This document shows, piece after piece, positions 8,669 to 17,909 of a DNA stretch of 64,000 nt (position 1 is its first letter; the number at the start of each line of letters is the position of its first letter). The stretch comes from JBKQVT01 sp963804825 (GTDB lineage: Bacteria; Planctomycetota; Planctomycetia; Pirellulales; Thermoguttaceae). Below the pieces are notes generated by a model. The model searched no databases. It was given only the letters and a program-made list of their open reading frames with translations, and was not told the origin of the DNA. The stretch is taken from assembly GCA_963804825.1 (NCBI GenBank), contig CAWDRV010000006.1:248001-312000 (forward strand). The letters run 5' to 3'. The position numbers were made by a program, and so were the translations under genes.

Positions 8669-10340
8669 TCAGCCTTTGCTCATCAAAGCATGTTTAGAAG
8701 TTTTTGGGAAGTAGGCCGTCAAGAAACTCGGCAAAGTTGTTTCCGGATACAGACAGAATCCATACTCGCGCCATGCCAGGATTTTTTCCGCTTGCAACGC
8801 TTGTGCCGCTTCGGCCTGCAATTCCTCCAGCCGACGCCGGCGCTCGGACAAACACGGCTGGAGGGCCTCGTTGATCCGGCGAATGGACTGCCAGCGGGCG
8901 CGAGCGTTGTCGGCCGTCTGGGGCGTGTGGATCCAATGCTCCTTGGCCGCCGAGAGCGCGCCGATTTCCCCGTTTTCCTCCTCCGATGGCGGTTGTTCTC
9001 CCGTCGGCGCTTGTTCTCCCGGCGACGCTGGTCCTCCCGGCGACGCTGATCCTCCCGACGCCTGCAAGAACCGTTCCGGATGGTAGGTCAACTCGCGCAA
9101 TTGCCGCGCGATCGCCCGGGGCGAGTCCAGCGCCACCGGCGGCCGGGCAATAGGTAAATGGAGTGTGGCGGAGATCACCATCATGCCGGGGGCCGGCAAC
9201 TGGAAGAACCGCTCCATCAACAGATCGGTCACCTGGTCGTATTTCGCGCCGCCGATGCCGTGCAGGAACAGATCGCCCAAGCACCAGCCGGGCCCAAAGC
9301 GTGGTCATCAAGGCCCGGGAACGGATCTTCACCCCCCGGTCCCGCAATTCCGCCAGTTGTTCGACGGCCTGCCGGCCGTCACCCTCCGGTCCTAGCGCCA
9401 AGGGGACCTCCAACCCTGCCCGATCGGCGAGAATCAACCGCCGTCCGTCCTGCCGGGCGAACAGTCGCCGCCGCTCGGGCCGGTCGGCGGTCCAAATCCA
9501 CAGCGGCGCTTCCAGCCAGGGCCCTTCGGCGGCCAAATCGGGCATCGGCTGCGCCGCGTTGCGAATCTTGTGCACCCGGCGATATTCCTGGACGGCCTCG
9601 TTGTAGAACTGGTGAAATTGCGGCAACTGCGCCAACAAATGAACGGCAAACCATCGGAACGATTCCGTCTGGCAGATCCAGCTTTGCGGGACCTCCAGCG
9701 TCTGGAGTCCCCAGCGGCCTTCCAACTGGTGGCGGGCCTGGGCAATGCACGCCCCCAAGTTGTCGGTCTGCTCCAGACGCCCCAGCACCAACGGCCAATA
9801 TTGGAGCACCAGGGGATCGGCCAGCAGCGGCGCCATGCGTTCCGCCACGGTCCGACCGAACTGGGCGAACTGCCGCCGATCCACCACATGCCGCTCTTCG
9901 TAAGCCACCCGCGGCCCGGACCGGTCGAAGGGGATCAGTTCCATGCTGGGGTGAGTCGGCGATCCGCCGGGCACCCGCAGACCCGGGGCCTTGGCCAGAT
10001 CGCTGTCGATCAGCAGATTGACCGCCGTGGCGTGATGCTGTTGGGCCAAGGCGCCGAGGGCGAAGTTTTTCAGCCAGACGCCGGGATGAAACAGTTCCGG
10101 CTGATGCCCGGCCAGGAAGATCAAGCCCTCGGGATTGCCGGCGTCGGCCGCCTCGGGCCGATAGGCGGCGGTCCATCGGCGTGCCAGGGTCAGCAATTCC
10201 GCCCGGGCCTGGGCCGTCAACTCGGGGAGCGAGCGGCCCTGGAAATCGTGACGATATCGAGAACGCCTCCGGACGTTCTCGGCCAGCAGGCGGCCCACTT
10301 CGCCCAGCGGCGGCTCCACCAGCACCCGGCGATTCTCCAC
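8669..10340 (-). CDS. Unrecognised conserved protein, frameshifted
   Basis: About 556 residues once one extra base at about 9285 is removed (coding strand CTTGGGCGAT, expected CTTGGCGAT). I do not recognise the family. Distinct segments: LIFLAGHQPELFHPGVWLKN, TAVNLLIDSDLAKAPG, SRALMTTLWARLVLGDLF followed by LHGIGGAKYDQVTDLLMERF, and MMVISATLHLPIA. These look like enzyme motifs, but I assign no function. Near residue 430 an 18-base DNA repeat has produced a repeated SPGG/SPGE linker (9007-9058). Start is GTG at 10340, 31 bases after the glycosyltransferase gene; the Shine-Dalgarno is poor. BshC was considered and rejected. Confidence 0.7.
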
Positions 10341-10370
10341 CGGCGCCGATAACGGCGGTAGGGCAATCTT

Positions 10371-11075
10371 TCAGGACTGACTGTCATCGGCCATGGCCTC
10401 GTCCAGGACGCGGCGATAGACGGCCAGGCGCGTGTCCGCCCGATCCAGCGCCCCGCCGAAGGAACGCCGTTCGTCCAGGTAGACCAGCGGCACGGCCAGC
10501 TCGACGATTTTCAATCCCAGCCGCGCCGCCTGCACCCAAAACTCCAGGGGCATGGCATAGCCGTCCACGGTCAAATGAAATTTGGCCAAGGCCGACACGC
10601 GATACGCCTTGAAACCGCAAAACGCGTCGGTCAAACTCAATCCCAGCCGGCGATTGACCTCCGCGGTGACCATTTCATTGATGCGGCGACGCTCCGGCGG
10701 GGGATCGCTATCGCCCGGAAATCGCCGCAAATAACGGCTTCCGGAGACGATATCCGCCTGTTGGGTGGTCTCCACGAACCGAGGGATCATCTGCGGCTGG
10801 TGCTGGCCGTCGCAGTCGATGGTGACCAGGACCTCGTAGTCATGGCCAGTGGCGAAGTCGAAGGCCGAACGCAGGGCCGCCCCGTAGCCGCGGTTGGTCG
10901 CATGGGAAACGACGTGAATGTCGTTGCGTGCGGCCAGCAACTGCGACGTTCCGTCGGTCGAGCCGTCATCGACCACCAGCACCTCGTGGCTGTAATTCAG
11001 GGCGCCGCTCACGACTGCCGCGAGATACGGCGCCTCGTTGTAAACCGGCAGTGCAGTTAAGGTTCGGCCAGGCAT
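10371..11075 (-). CDS. Family 2 glycosyltransferase, dolichyl-phosphate mannosyltransferase-like
   Basis: 234 residues, a single GT-A domain without C-terminal membrane helices. TALPVYNEAPYL, EVLVVDDGSTDGT, RGYGAALRSAF and the metal-binding VTIDCDGQHQP (DxD-type) are typical of polyprenyl-phosphate mannose/glucose synthases, followed by DIVSGSRYL and LTDAFCGFKAYRVSAL. It probably moves a sugar from a nucleotide donor to a lipid carrier at the inner face of the membrane; donor and acceptor are not deducible. First gene of the minus-strand run extending to scpB. About 490 bases separate it from cysK on the other strand. Confidence 0.88.
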   Translation of the reverse strand: MPGRTLTALPVYNEAPYLAAVVSGALNYSHEVLVVDDGSTDGTSQLLAARNDIHVVSHATNRGYGAALRSAFDFATGHDYEVLVTIDCDGQHQPQMIPRFVETTQQADIVSGSRYLRRFPGDSDPPPERRRINEMVTAEVNRRLGLSLTDAFCGFKAYRVSALAKFHLTVDGYAMPLEFWVQAARLGLKIVELAVPLVYLDERRSFGGALDRADTRLAVYRRVLDEAMADDSQS

Positions 11076-11109
11076 TTCCCCATTGTACGGCCGCTTGGAA
11101 GAGGGGACA

Positions 11110-11170
11110 GGGATTGGGATTGGGGACGAAGAACTTAGAACTTAGATCTTAGCACTTAGAACTTGGGATT
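11110..11170. repeat. Short tandem repeat, AACTTAGA/GGGATTGG type
   Basis: Between the divergent glycosyltransferase and cysK genes lies GGGATTGGGATTGGGG followed by five AACTTAGA/ATCTTAGC-type 8-9-base units. The first part resembles the GGGATTAGGGATTGGGG family seen at 14039-14070 and 42762-42776. No gene is seen between 11076 and 11564; the rest is ordinary DNA that becomes clearly AT-rich from about 11410. Confidence 0.6.
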
Positions 11171-11483
11171 GCGGACTGGTAGTATTGAAAAGCCCCCCAA
11201 CTGCGTCGGGTGGGCGGTCCCAGGAAATGCCACGCCGCGGCCAGAGTGTCCGTCCGCCCAAGGCGCAAAAAAACGGCCGCGTTGCAAAATCTCCGCTCGG
11301 GCAACGCGGCCAACGTGTCTCGCCCCCGCACGCATCGAGATCATGGGTAGTCGCGGCGGGAGGAGACCTCTACCTATAATATACAGCCATCCCCTCCGAT
11401 CCATCCATAAACTAATCGGGGGGTACGATGCCCTGGACCATTATTTTGAGTTGAATACATCACTATTCATATCAATCTTGTTA

Positions 11484-11492
11484 TGTTATAAT
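11484..11492 (+). promoter_or_regulatory. Probable extended -10 promoter of cysK
   Basis: TGTTATAAT, a perfect extended -10 (TGnTATAAT), lies in an AT-rich island of an otherwise GC-rich region, 73 bases before the cysK ATG. The -35 position at 17 bases (TATTCA) is weak, as is common with extended -10 promoters. Confidence 0.5.
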
Positions 11493-11564
11493 TCCGATTA
11501 TTCCGATTAGGGATGGGGTGGCACAGTTCGGTCACGGGAACCTGTTCATAAAAGGACTTCAGAC

Positions 11565-12507
11565 ATGTCGCACGGTCAAACCTACGGGAACATCGTTCAA
11601 ACCACGTTCAATACGCCGTTGGTCAAGCTCAACCGCATCGTGCCGCCCGGTCATGGCACGGTCCTCTTGAAGCTCGAATTCTTCAATCCGCTTTCCAGCG
11701 TGAAGGACCGCATTGGCCGGGCGATGATCGAGGCGGCCGAGAAGTCGGGCACGTTGACGCCTGAGACGCAGATTATCGAGCCCACCAGCGGGAACACGGG
11801 CATCGCCCTGGCCTTCGTGGCGGCCGCCCGCGGCTACTCGCTGACGCTGACCATGCCCGAGTCGATGAGCCTGGAGCGCCGGGCGTTGCTGCGGATGTTG
11901 GGCGCCAAGCTGGTGTTGACGCCGGCCAAGGACGGCATGAAGGGGGCGATTGCCAAGGCGGAGGAATTGGCCGCCTCGACGCCCAAGAGTTGGGTCCCGC
12001 AGCAGTTCGACAATCCGGCCAATCCCGAGGTCCATGAGCGGACGACCGGCAAGGAAATCTGGGACGACACCGATGGGCACGTCGATTTGATCGTGGCCGG
12101 GCGTGGGCACCGGCGGCACGATTACCGGCGTGACGCGCTACATCCGCGGGCGGAATCCGCGGTTCCGCGCCATTGCCGTCGAGCCGGCCGATTCCCCGGT
12201 GATTTCCGGCGGCAAGCCCGGTCCGCACAAGATTCAGGGCATCGGGGCGGGCTTTGTGCCCCGCAACTTGGATACGAGCCTGCTCAGCGGCGTGGAGACG
12301 GTCAGCAATGAGGAGGCGTTCACTTGGGCGCGGCGGCTGGCGAAGGAGGAAGGGATTCTCGGCGGCATCAGCACGGGCGCGAACGTGGCCGCCGCCGTCC
12401 GCGTGGCCGGCAAGAAGGAGAATCGCGGCAAGGTCATCGTGACCGTGGCCGCCAGTTTCGGCGAGCGGTATTTGTCCACCGCGTTGTTCGAGGGCCTCGG
12501 TCAATAA
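11565..12507 (+). CDS. cysK: Cysteine synthase A (frameshifted)
   Basis: About 313 residues after removing one extra G at about 12102 (GCCGGGCGTG; GCCGGCGTG restores IVAGVGTGGTITGV). It converts O-acetylserine and sulfide to cysteine with PLP. The PLP lysine is in NPLSSVKDRIGRAMIEAA, the substrate loop is EPTSGNTGIALAF, the phosphate loop is GVGTGGTITG, and the C-terminal ISTGANVAAAVRVA is present. The start is the ATG of MSHGQTYGNIVQT behind AAAGGACTTC. It heads a plus-strand sulfur amino-acid set: metY and metX-metW follow. The double frame is unlikely to be biological since both halves are fully conserved. Confidence 0.92.
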
Positions 12508-12561
12508 TGTGTACCGTCTCGGAACTGAGGTGTTGTATCCTATAGAAGTTGGGTAAGTTGG

Positions 12562-12636
12562 GTGCCACTGCTGGCTTGTCCAGCAGTGTTGTGTCCAGGG
12601 GTAGTTCGCCACTGCTGGACAAGCCAGCAGTGGCAC
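12562..12636. repeat. Inverted repeat, CCACTGCTGG family
   Basis: Two arms, GCCACTGCTGGCTTGTCCAG and its near-complement GGACAAGCCAGCAGTGGCAC, flank about 20 bases; each arm also contains its own small hairpin (CTGCTGGACAAGCCAGCAG). It sits in the cysK-metY gap and could fold into a long stem in RNA. It lacks a T-run, so termination is not obvious. Confidence 0.8.
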
Positions 12637-12717
12637 CCCCAAAATCATAAATCACCGTCTGCCTGAGACACTACAGTAGAAGCGACGGGTATTTCAAGCA
12701 CTGAAGGAACACGATCC

Positions 12718-14028
12718 ATGTCCACTGACCCCTCCGTTTTTCGCGGTCTTGGCACGTTGGCCATTCATGCCGGCCAGGTGCCCGACCCCACAACGACCGC
12801 CCGCGCCGTGCCGATCTACGCAACAACGAGCTACGTGTTCCGCGACACCGAGCACGCGGCGAACCTGTTCGGCTTGCGGGAATTCGGCAACATCTACACC
12901 CGCCTGATGAACCCCACGACCGACGTTCTCGAAAAGCGGCTGGCCGCGCTCGACGGCGGCGCGGCCGGACTGGCATTGGCCAGCGGCCAGGCCGCGATCA
13001 CCGCGGCCCTGCTGACGATCGTGCACGCCGGGCAGAACTTCATTTCCGCCAACAGCCTCTATGGCGGGACGTGGACCCTGTTCGCGCAGACCTTCTCGAA
13101 GCTCGGCGTCGAAGTGCGGTTCTTCGACCCCAGCAAGCCGGAAACCCTCGGCAAGTTGGTTGACGAGAACACTCGGGCCGTCTACATCGAAGCACTCGGC
13201 AACCCGAAAAACGACGTGCCTGACTACCGAAAACTCACCGAGCTTGCGCACCGTCACAGGCTGCCGGCGATCATCGACAACACGGTGCTGACGCCCGCGT
13301 TGTTCCGCCCGATCGAGCACGGTTTCGACATCGTGGTCTATTCGACGACGAAGTTCATCGGGGGCCACGGCGTGCATCTGGGCGGCGCGATTGTCGACAG
13401 CGGCAAGTTCCCGTGGGCGAAGGATCCGGCGAAGTGGCCGGAATTCACCGCGCCCGACCCGGCCTATCACGGCATCATTTTCGAGGAAGCGCTGCGTCCG
13501 ATCGGCAATATCGCGTACATCCTTTACATCCGCACCCATTGGCTGCGCGACACGGGCGCAACGCAGAGCCCGTTCGGGGCGTTCCTGACGCTCTTGGGGC
13601 TGGAAACGTTGCACCTGCGGCTGGAACGGCACTCGCAGAACGCCCTCCGCGTGGCGCAGTTCCTGGAAAAACACCCGGCCGTCGCGTGGGTGAACTATCC
13701 CGGCCTGCCCAGTCACCCCGATTATGCCAACGCGAAGAAGTACCTTCCCAACGGGCAGGGTGCGATCGTGGGGTTCGGCATCAAGGGCGGCAAGGAAGCC
13801 GGCGCCAAGCTGATCAACAGCGTCAAACTATTCAGCCACCTGGCCAACATCGGCGACGCGAAGTCGCTGATTATCCACCCCGCCACCACGACGCACTCGC
13901 AGCTTACGCCCGAGGAGCAGGCCCAGACCGGCGTCACGCCCGAGTTTGTTCGCCTGTCCGTGGGCATCGAGGACGTGGACGACATTATTGCCGACCTTGA
14001 CCAAGCCCTGCAAACGTCGCAACAATAG
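12718..14028 (+). CDS. metY: O-acetylhomoserine sulfhydrylase
   Basis: 436 residues, intact. A Cys/Met-metabolism PLP enzyme: LAIHAGQVPDPTTTARAVP, YTRLMNPTTDVLEKRLAALDG, ALASGQAAITAAL, and the PLP lysine in VVYSTTKFIGGHGVHLGG. The length of about 430 and the block HWLRDTGATQSPFGAFLTL are those of MetY rather than MetB/MetC (about 380). It makes homocysteine directly from O-acetylhomoserine and sulfide, the product of the MetX encoded 160 bases downstream, so this organism probably uses direct sulfhydrylation. The start ATG is preceded by GAAGGAACACG. Codon use is like its neighbours. Confidence 0.93.
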   Translation: MSTDPSVFRGLGTLAIHAGQVPDPTTTARAVPIYATTSYVFRDTEHAANLFGLREFGNIYTRLMNPTTDVLEKRLAALDGGAAGLALASGQAAITAALLTIVHAGQNFISANSLYGGTWTLFAQTFSKLGVEVRFFDPSKPETLGKLVDENTRAVYIEALGNPKNDVPDYRKLTELAHRHRLPAIIDNTVLTPALFRPIEHGFDIVVYSTTKFIGGHGVHLGGAIVDSGKFPWAKDPAKWPEFTAPDPAYHGIIFEEALRPIGNIAYILYIRTHWLRDTGATQSPFGAFLTLLGLETLHLRLERHSQNALRVAQFLEKHPAVAWVNYPGLPSHPDYANAKKYLPNGQGAIVGFGIKGGKEAGAKLINSVKLFSHLANIGDAKSLIIHPATTTHSQLTPEEQAQTGVTPEFVRLSVGIEDVDDIIADLDQALQTSQQ

Positions 14029-14038
14029 AGGGATTAAC

Positions 14039-14182
14039 AATAGAGGGATTAGGGATTGGGGATTAGGGATTAGAAACGGCTGCGAAACCGCAAGCGACCA
14101 TCGAGTGTCCGGGGTTTTTCATCCTTCATCCTTGATCCTTCATCCTTCCTCTAATCCCTAATCCCTAATCCCCAATCCCTAT
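14039..14182. repeat. Repeat cluster: GGGATTAGGGATTGGGG, CGAAACCGCAAGCG, CATCCTT units
   Basis: Directly after the metY stop comes AGAGGGATTAGGGATTGGGG (direct copies), then TGCGAAACCGCAAGCG (14081-14096), then pyrimidine units ATCCTTCATCCTTGATCC and finally the inverted copy CTAATCCCTAATCCCCAATC. The two outer blocks are complementary and could form a stem of about 25 bases spanning the metY-metX gap. Confidence 0.75.
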
Positions 14183-14189
14183 TTTCCCA

Positions 14190-16053
14190 ATGTCCGACAC
14201 CTTCCAAAGCAGCGATAGCGTCCGCAGCGGGCAGCCGCTCCGCCACGCGCAGTGCGTGACCTTCGCCGAGGAACTGCGGCTGGAGCGGGGCGGCCGCTTG
14301 CCCGGCGTCACCGTGGCCTACGAAACCTACGGAACGCTCAACGACCGCCGCGACAACGCCGTGCTGATCTGCCATGCCCTGTCGGGCGATTCCCACGTCG
14401 GCCCGCCACGACGAGCAGGACGAACCCGGTTGGTGGGACCTGGTCGTGGGGCCGGGCAAGTCGATCGACACCGACCGCTATTTCGTCGTCTGCCCGAACA
14501 TCCTCGGCGGTTGCCGCGGCACGACCGGCCCCAACAGCCTCCCGCCCGGCAGCGAGCGGCCCTATGGCGCCGAATTTCCCACCATCACCGTGGGCGACAT
14601 GGTCCGGGTGCAGAAGGACTTGATCGACCATTTGGGGATCGAGCGGCTGCGGGCCGTGATCGGCGGGTCGCTGGGCGGCCACATGGCGCTCTGGTGGGCC
14701 ACGCGGTATCCGGACCGCGTCGCCGGCGCCGTGCCCATCGCCGCCTCGCCGCGGCTGACCAGCCAGGCCCTGGCCTTCAACGTCGTCGGACGCAACGCCA
14801 TCCTCCGCGATCCGGCGTACCAGGACGGCCAGTATTACGGCAGCCGCAACGCTCCCGCGGTCGGGCTTTCCTGGCGCGGATGCTCGGGCACATCACCTAC
14901 CTGTCGCGGGAAGCGATGGCGCAGAAGTTCGGCGCCCAGCGGCTTGTGCCACGCCAGATTCAGACCCAGTTCGAGAACAAGTTCTCCGTCGGCTCGTACC
15001 TGGCCTACCAGGGCGACAAGTTCGTCGAACGGTTCGACGCCAATAGTTATCTCACGCTGACCATGGCGATGGACCTTTTCGAGCTGGGCGAAACGCCGCA
15101 GAAGCTGGCCGCCGCGCTGGCCGCCTCGCGGTGCCGCTGGCTGTTGATGAGTTTCACCTCCGATTGGCTTTTTCCGGCCTTCCAGTCGCAGGAAATGGTC
15201 GATGCCCTGATCGCCGAGGGCAAGCCGGTCAGCTATTGCAACGTCGAGAGCGACTGCGGCCACGACGCCTTCCTGCTGGCCGACAACCTGGATTCCTACG
15301 GCGAGATGGTCCGCGCCTTCTTGGCCCAACTCGACGGCCCGGGCCAAAGGGGACAGTCCCATTTTCGCGGCGAAAATCGGGACAGTCCCGGCGCGGAAAT
15401 CGAGGCCCCGGCCGACGACGACGATGGGCCGTGCAGCCGCAATCCCACCAGCATCTTCCATCGCCGCCGGCTGGATTACGATTCGATCTTGGGGCTGATT
15501 CCCGCAGGGCTCCAGCGTGCTCGATCTCGGTTGCGGCACCGGGGCGCTGCTGGCCCGACTGCGGCAGCGCGGCCACGAACGGATCATGGGCATCGAACTG
15601 GACCAGCGGGCGATCCTGGCCTGCATCCGCCGCGGGCTGGACGTCGTCCAGGCCGACTTGAACCGCGGGCTGGCCTCCTTCGCCGACAAACAGTTCGATT
15701 TCGTCGTCCTTTCGCAAACCCTTCAGGCGGTGTTGGACGTGGAGCGGGTGTTGGCCGACCTGGTGCGCGTGGGCCGCCAGGGCATCGTCAGTTTCCCCAA
15801 CCTCGGCTATCGGAAGCTGCGCGAGCAGCTTTACCTGGAAGGCCGCGCCCCGCGGGCCGGCACGCTGTTGGGGTTCAACTGGTACAATTCGCCCAACGTC
15901 CGCTTCTTGACGCTCGACGATTTCGACGAGTTTTGCCGCCAGCAGGGGATCACGATCCATCAGCGGATTGCGCTGGATACGACCGCCGGGATCGAGGTCC
16001 GCGACAATCCGAACCTGAACGCCGACACGGCGATCGTGGTGATCAGCAAGTGA
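14190..16053 (+). CDS. metX: Fused homoserine O-acetyltransferase / MetW methyltransferase-like protein (frameshifted)
   Basis: A single reading of about 620 residues once three indels are corrected (extra G at about 14400, a lost base at about 14865, extra G at about 15505); the net shift is exactly one base and no stop separates the halves. Residues 1-385 are MetX: alpha/beta hydrolase with nucleophile GGSLGGHMALWW, Asp in SDWLFPAFQSQEM, His in CGHDAFLLADNLDSY. Residues from about 430 are MetW: LDYDSILGLIPAGSSVLDLG, CGTGALLARL, FNWYNSPNVRFLTLDDF. MetX acetylates homoserine; MetW is needed for MetX activity in other bacteria. The linker contains a dispersed palindromic repeat (15349-15389) read in frame. 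Confidence 0.85.
15349..15389. repeat. GGGGACAGTCCC palindromic repeat inside metX-metW
   Basis: GGGGACAGTCCC, ATTTTCG, CGAAAAT and GGGACAGTCCC form a nested palindrome within the linker coding region. The same element occurs at 40178-40221, 40264-40324 and 63272-63315 in intergenic DNA. Here it encodes a short linker (RGQSHFRGENRDSPG) and keeps the frame open. Confidence 0.85.
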
Positions 16054-16120
16054 GGGGGAATAGAAAGCGGAAACGCTCCCCTCCGCCCGCGCCAAATTTG
16101 GCAACAATTCGGTATTGCGT

Positions 16121-16174
16121 CCCCGGAATTAGTCCCCCCGGAATTAGTCCCCCGGAATTAGTCCGGAATTAGTC
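16121..16174. repeat. Tandem CCCCGGAATTAGT repeat
   Basis: Four copies of (CCC)CCGGAATTAGT in a row, directly after metW. Copy lengths vary only in the number of C residues. No transcription signal is evident, though CCGGAATT copies may act as a binding array. Confidence 0.75.
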
Positions 16175-16220
16175 GTTGGGCGAATCCGACCAGATGCGAG
16201 TTCAGAATTTGCTGCGCCGC

Positions 16221-16691
16221 CTACTCGCCCTTTGCCTTTTCAACGTACATAAGACCGGGGAAGAAACGCTTTGGATGCTTGCCGGACGAGGTGACTTCAT
16301 GCCGTCTCAGCCGAGTGCCCTGTTTGTTTACAAGGTCATGGCCCTCGGACAAAAAGTAGCGAATGAAACCGCGCTCAATCAGCCTCAGGCATTTATCCAA
16401 CTGTTGTCCCGGCTTGGTAACGATCCTTCCCGCGAGAATAACCCGTTTGCCATTCTTGGCGTTTTTCAAGTGCTGCATCAGCCGGAGATTATTGAAATGC
16501 CCTTTGACTCTGCCCCTGATTCGATTGGCCTTTCCAACATACAGTGCTTCAAACTGGCCACCCCAACGACGCCCGAACATATAGATGCCTGGAGCGCTGG
16601 GGAGCTTTGTAAGGTCCGCAGCGTAGATAAGATTTTCCCGACTAGCATCTTTTAACGCGATGGGACGGGACCATTCAACATGTAGGTTCAT
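16221..16691 (-). CDS. GIY-YIG nuclease-fold protein
   Basis: About 156 residues. The GIY-YIG core is visible: LPSAPGIYMFGRRWGGQFEA, LYVGKANRIRGRVKGHF with the conserved Arg, and the catalytic Glu in CLRLIERGFIRYFLSEGHDL. Such stand-alone domains cut DNA in repair or mobile elements, but no partner domain helps to define the role. The ATG at 16691 has GGAG about 10 bases upstream; a GTG at 16697 is also possible. The gene and its flanks (about 16190-16790) have visibly lower GC than neighbours and sit alone between metX-metW and lptB, which suggests later acquisition. Confidence 0.75.
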   Translation of the reverse strand: MNLHVEWSRPIALKDASRENLIYAADLTKLPSAPGIYMFGRRWGGQFEALYVGKANRIRGRVKGHFNNLRLMQHLKNAKNGKRVILAGRIVTKPGQQLDKCLRLIERGFIRYFLSEGHDLVNKQGTRLRRHEVTSSGKHPKRFFPGLMYVEKAKGE

Positions 16692-16875
16692 GTTCACTCA
16701 ACTCCAGGGAGCGCATTCCCGCATTCCGCATTCCGGGGACACAATACTTATTTTGGTAGTTTGGGAGGTGTCGTGTAAAAGCCTATCCCAGCTTGTCAAT
16801 GCTGGTATTATATCCCCGGAAGGATGAGAACGTCTACGCCCACCGGCTGCGCCCGGTGGGAATGGGCACCGGGGG

Positions 16876-17761
16876 TCAACGCTTTCCGCCGCCTCCATTC
16901 CCGCCGGACGCAGCCGGCGGGCGTGGGGGCGAGCAAGCGAGGGGTGGCGGCGGATTCAAGAATTCGCCCCGCCCGCGGACTGCTGCGGCGCAGGGCGATG
17001 CACCACCAGCGGCTGATGCGGGCGGCGGCGGGCCGCGATGACCCAGGTCCATGTCCTCGCCGAAATAATACTTCGCGGGCCTCGGCGTTGGCCAACACCT
17101 CGTCGGGCCGGCCGTGACAGAGCACCCGGCCCTCGCGAATCACGTAACTGCGGTCGGTGATCTGCAACGTCTCCCGCACCTGGTGGTCGGTGATGAGAAT
17201 GGCGATGCCGTCCTTGCGCAGGCTCTTGATGACGTTCTGGATGCTGATGATCGTCACCGGGTCGATGCCCGTGAACGGCTCGTCCAGGAGGATGATCTTG
17301 GGATTGGAGACCAGCGCCCGGGCGATCTCCAGCCGCCGCCGCTCGCCGCCGGAAAGCGACAGGGCCAGCGACTTGCGCAGCCGGGCGATGTCGAACTGTT
17401 CGAGCAGTTCGGCGCAGCGGGCGGTCCGCCGGGCACGGTCGAAATCGAGCATCTCCATCACGCCCAGCAGGTTCTGCTCGACCGTGAGCTTGCGGAAGAC
17501 GCTCGATTCCTGGGCGAGGTAGCCCATGCCGCCGTCGCGGGCGCGGCGATACATCGGCCAGTTGGTGATATCGACGCCGCCCAGCCAGACCCGGCCGGCG
17601 TTGCACTCGATCATGCCGCAGGTCATGCGGAAGCTGGTCGTCTTGCCGGCGCCGTTGGGCCCCAGCAGGCCGACGATCTCGCCGCGGTCGACGCGGAAGT
17701 CAACCTTGTCGACCACGCGGCGGCGGCCGTAGATCTTCACCAATCCTTGGACTTCCAACAT
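16876..17761 (-). CDS. lptB: Lipopolysaccharide export ABC ATPase LptB (frameshifted)
   Basis: About 294 residues after removal of one extra G at about 17075, which changes VLFRRGH to KYYFGEDMDLG, the usual LptB ending. ATPase motifs: Walker A LLGPNGAGKTTSF, Q-loop YLAQESSVFRKLTVEQNL, signature LSLSGGERRRLEIARALV, Walker B KIILLDEPFTGIDP, H-loop ILITDHQVRET. It powers extraction of LPS from the inner membrane with LptFG. Beyond the family end the protein has a Gly/Pro/Ala-rich tail of about 55 residues to the stop at 16876, which is unusual. No lptF/G/C/A gene is next to it. The gene upstream (lepB) is 148 bases away. Confidence 0.9.
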
Positions 17762-17909
17762 CGGTCCGCTCCTTCGGCCCGCGGGCCTATCTTCTATTTT
17801 ACGGAGATCCGCATCTTGCTGAAGTTCGGGAAATACGGAAAGGGCATGATGTGATGGCCGCCTATGCAGAATCTCATTTCCTCTACGAATCGCGTGTCCG
17901 TGTCCGTGA

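Noticed and set aside
8669..10340. BshC (bacillithiol synthase) as identity of the large minus-strand gene
   Set aside because: The length is similar, but the BshC active-site segments and C-terminal pattern are not present; GHQPELFHPG and HGIGGAKYD do not belong to that family as I know it.
12562..12717. A SAM-type riboswitch upstream of metY
   Set aside because: The gap is taken up by an inverted repeat and no core elements of the known SAM riboswitch classes could be recognised by eye.
14190..16172. A single 660-residue protein in one uninterrupted frame from 14190 to 16172
   Set aside because: Beyond residue 70 and again beyond 15510 this frame reads Arg/Pro-rich nonsense, while the true MetX and MetW motifs lie in the other frames.
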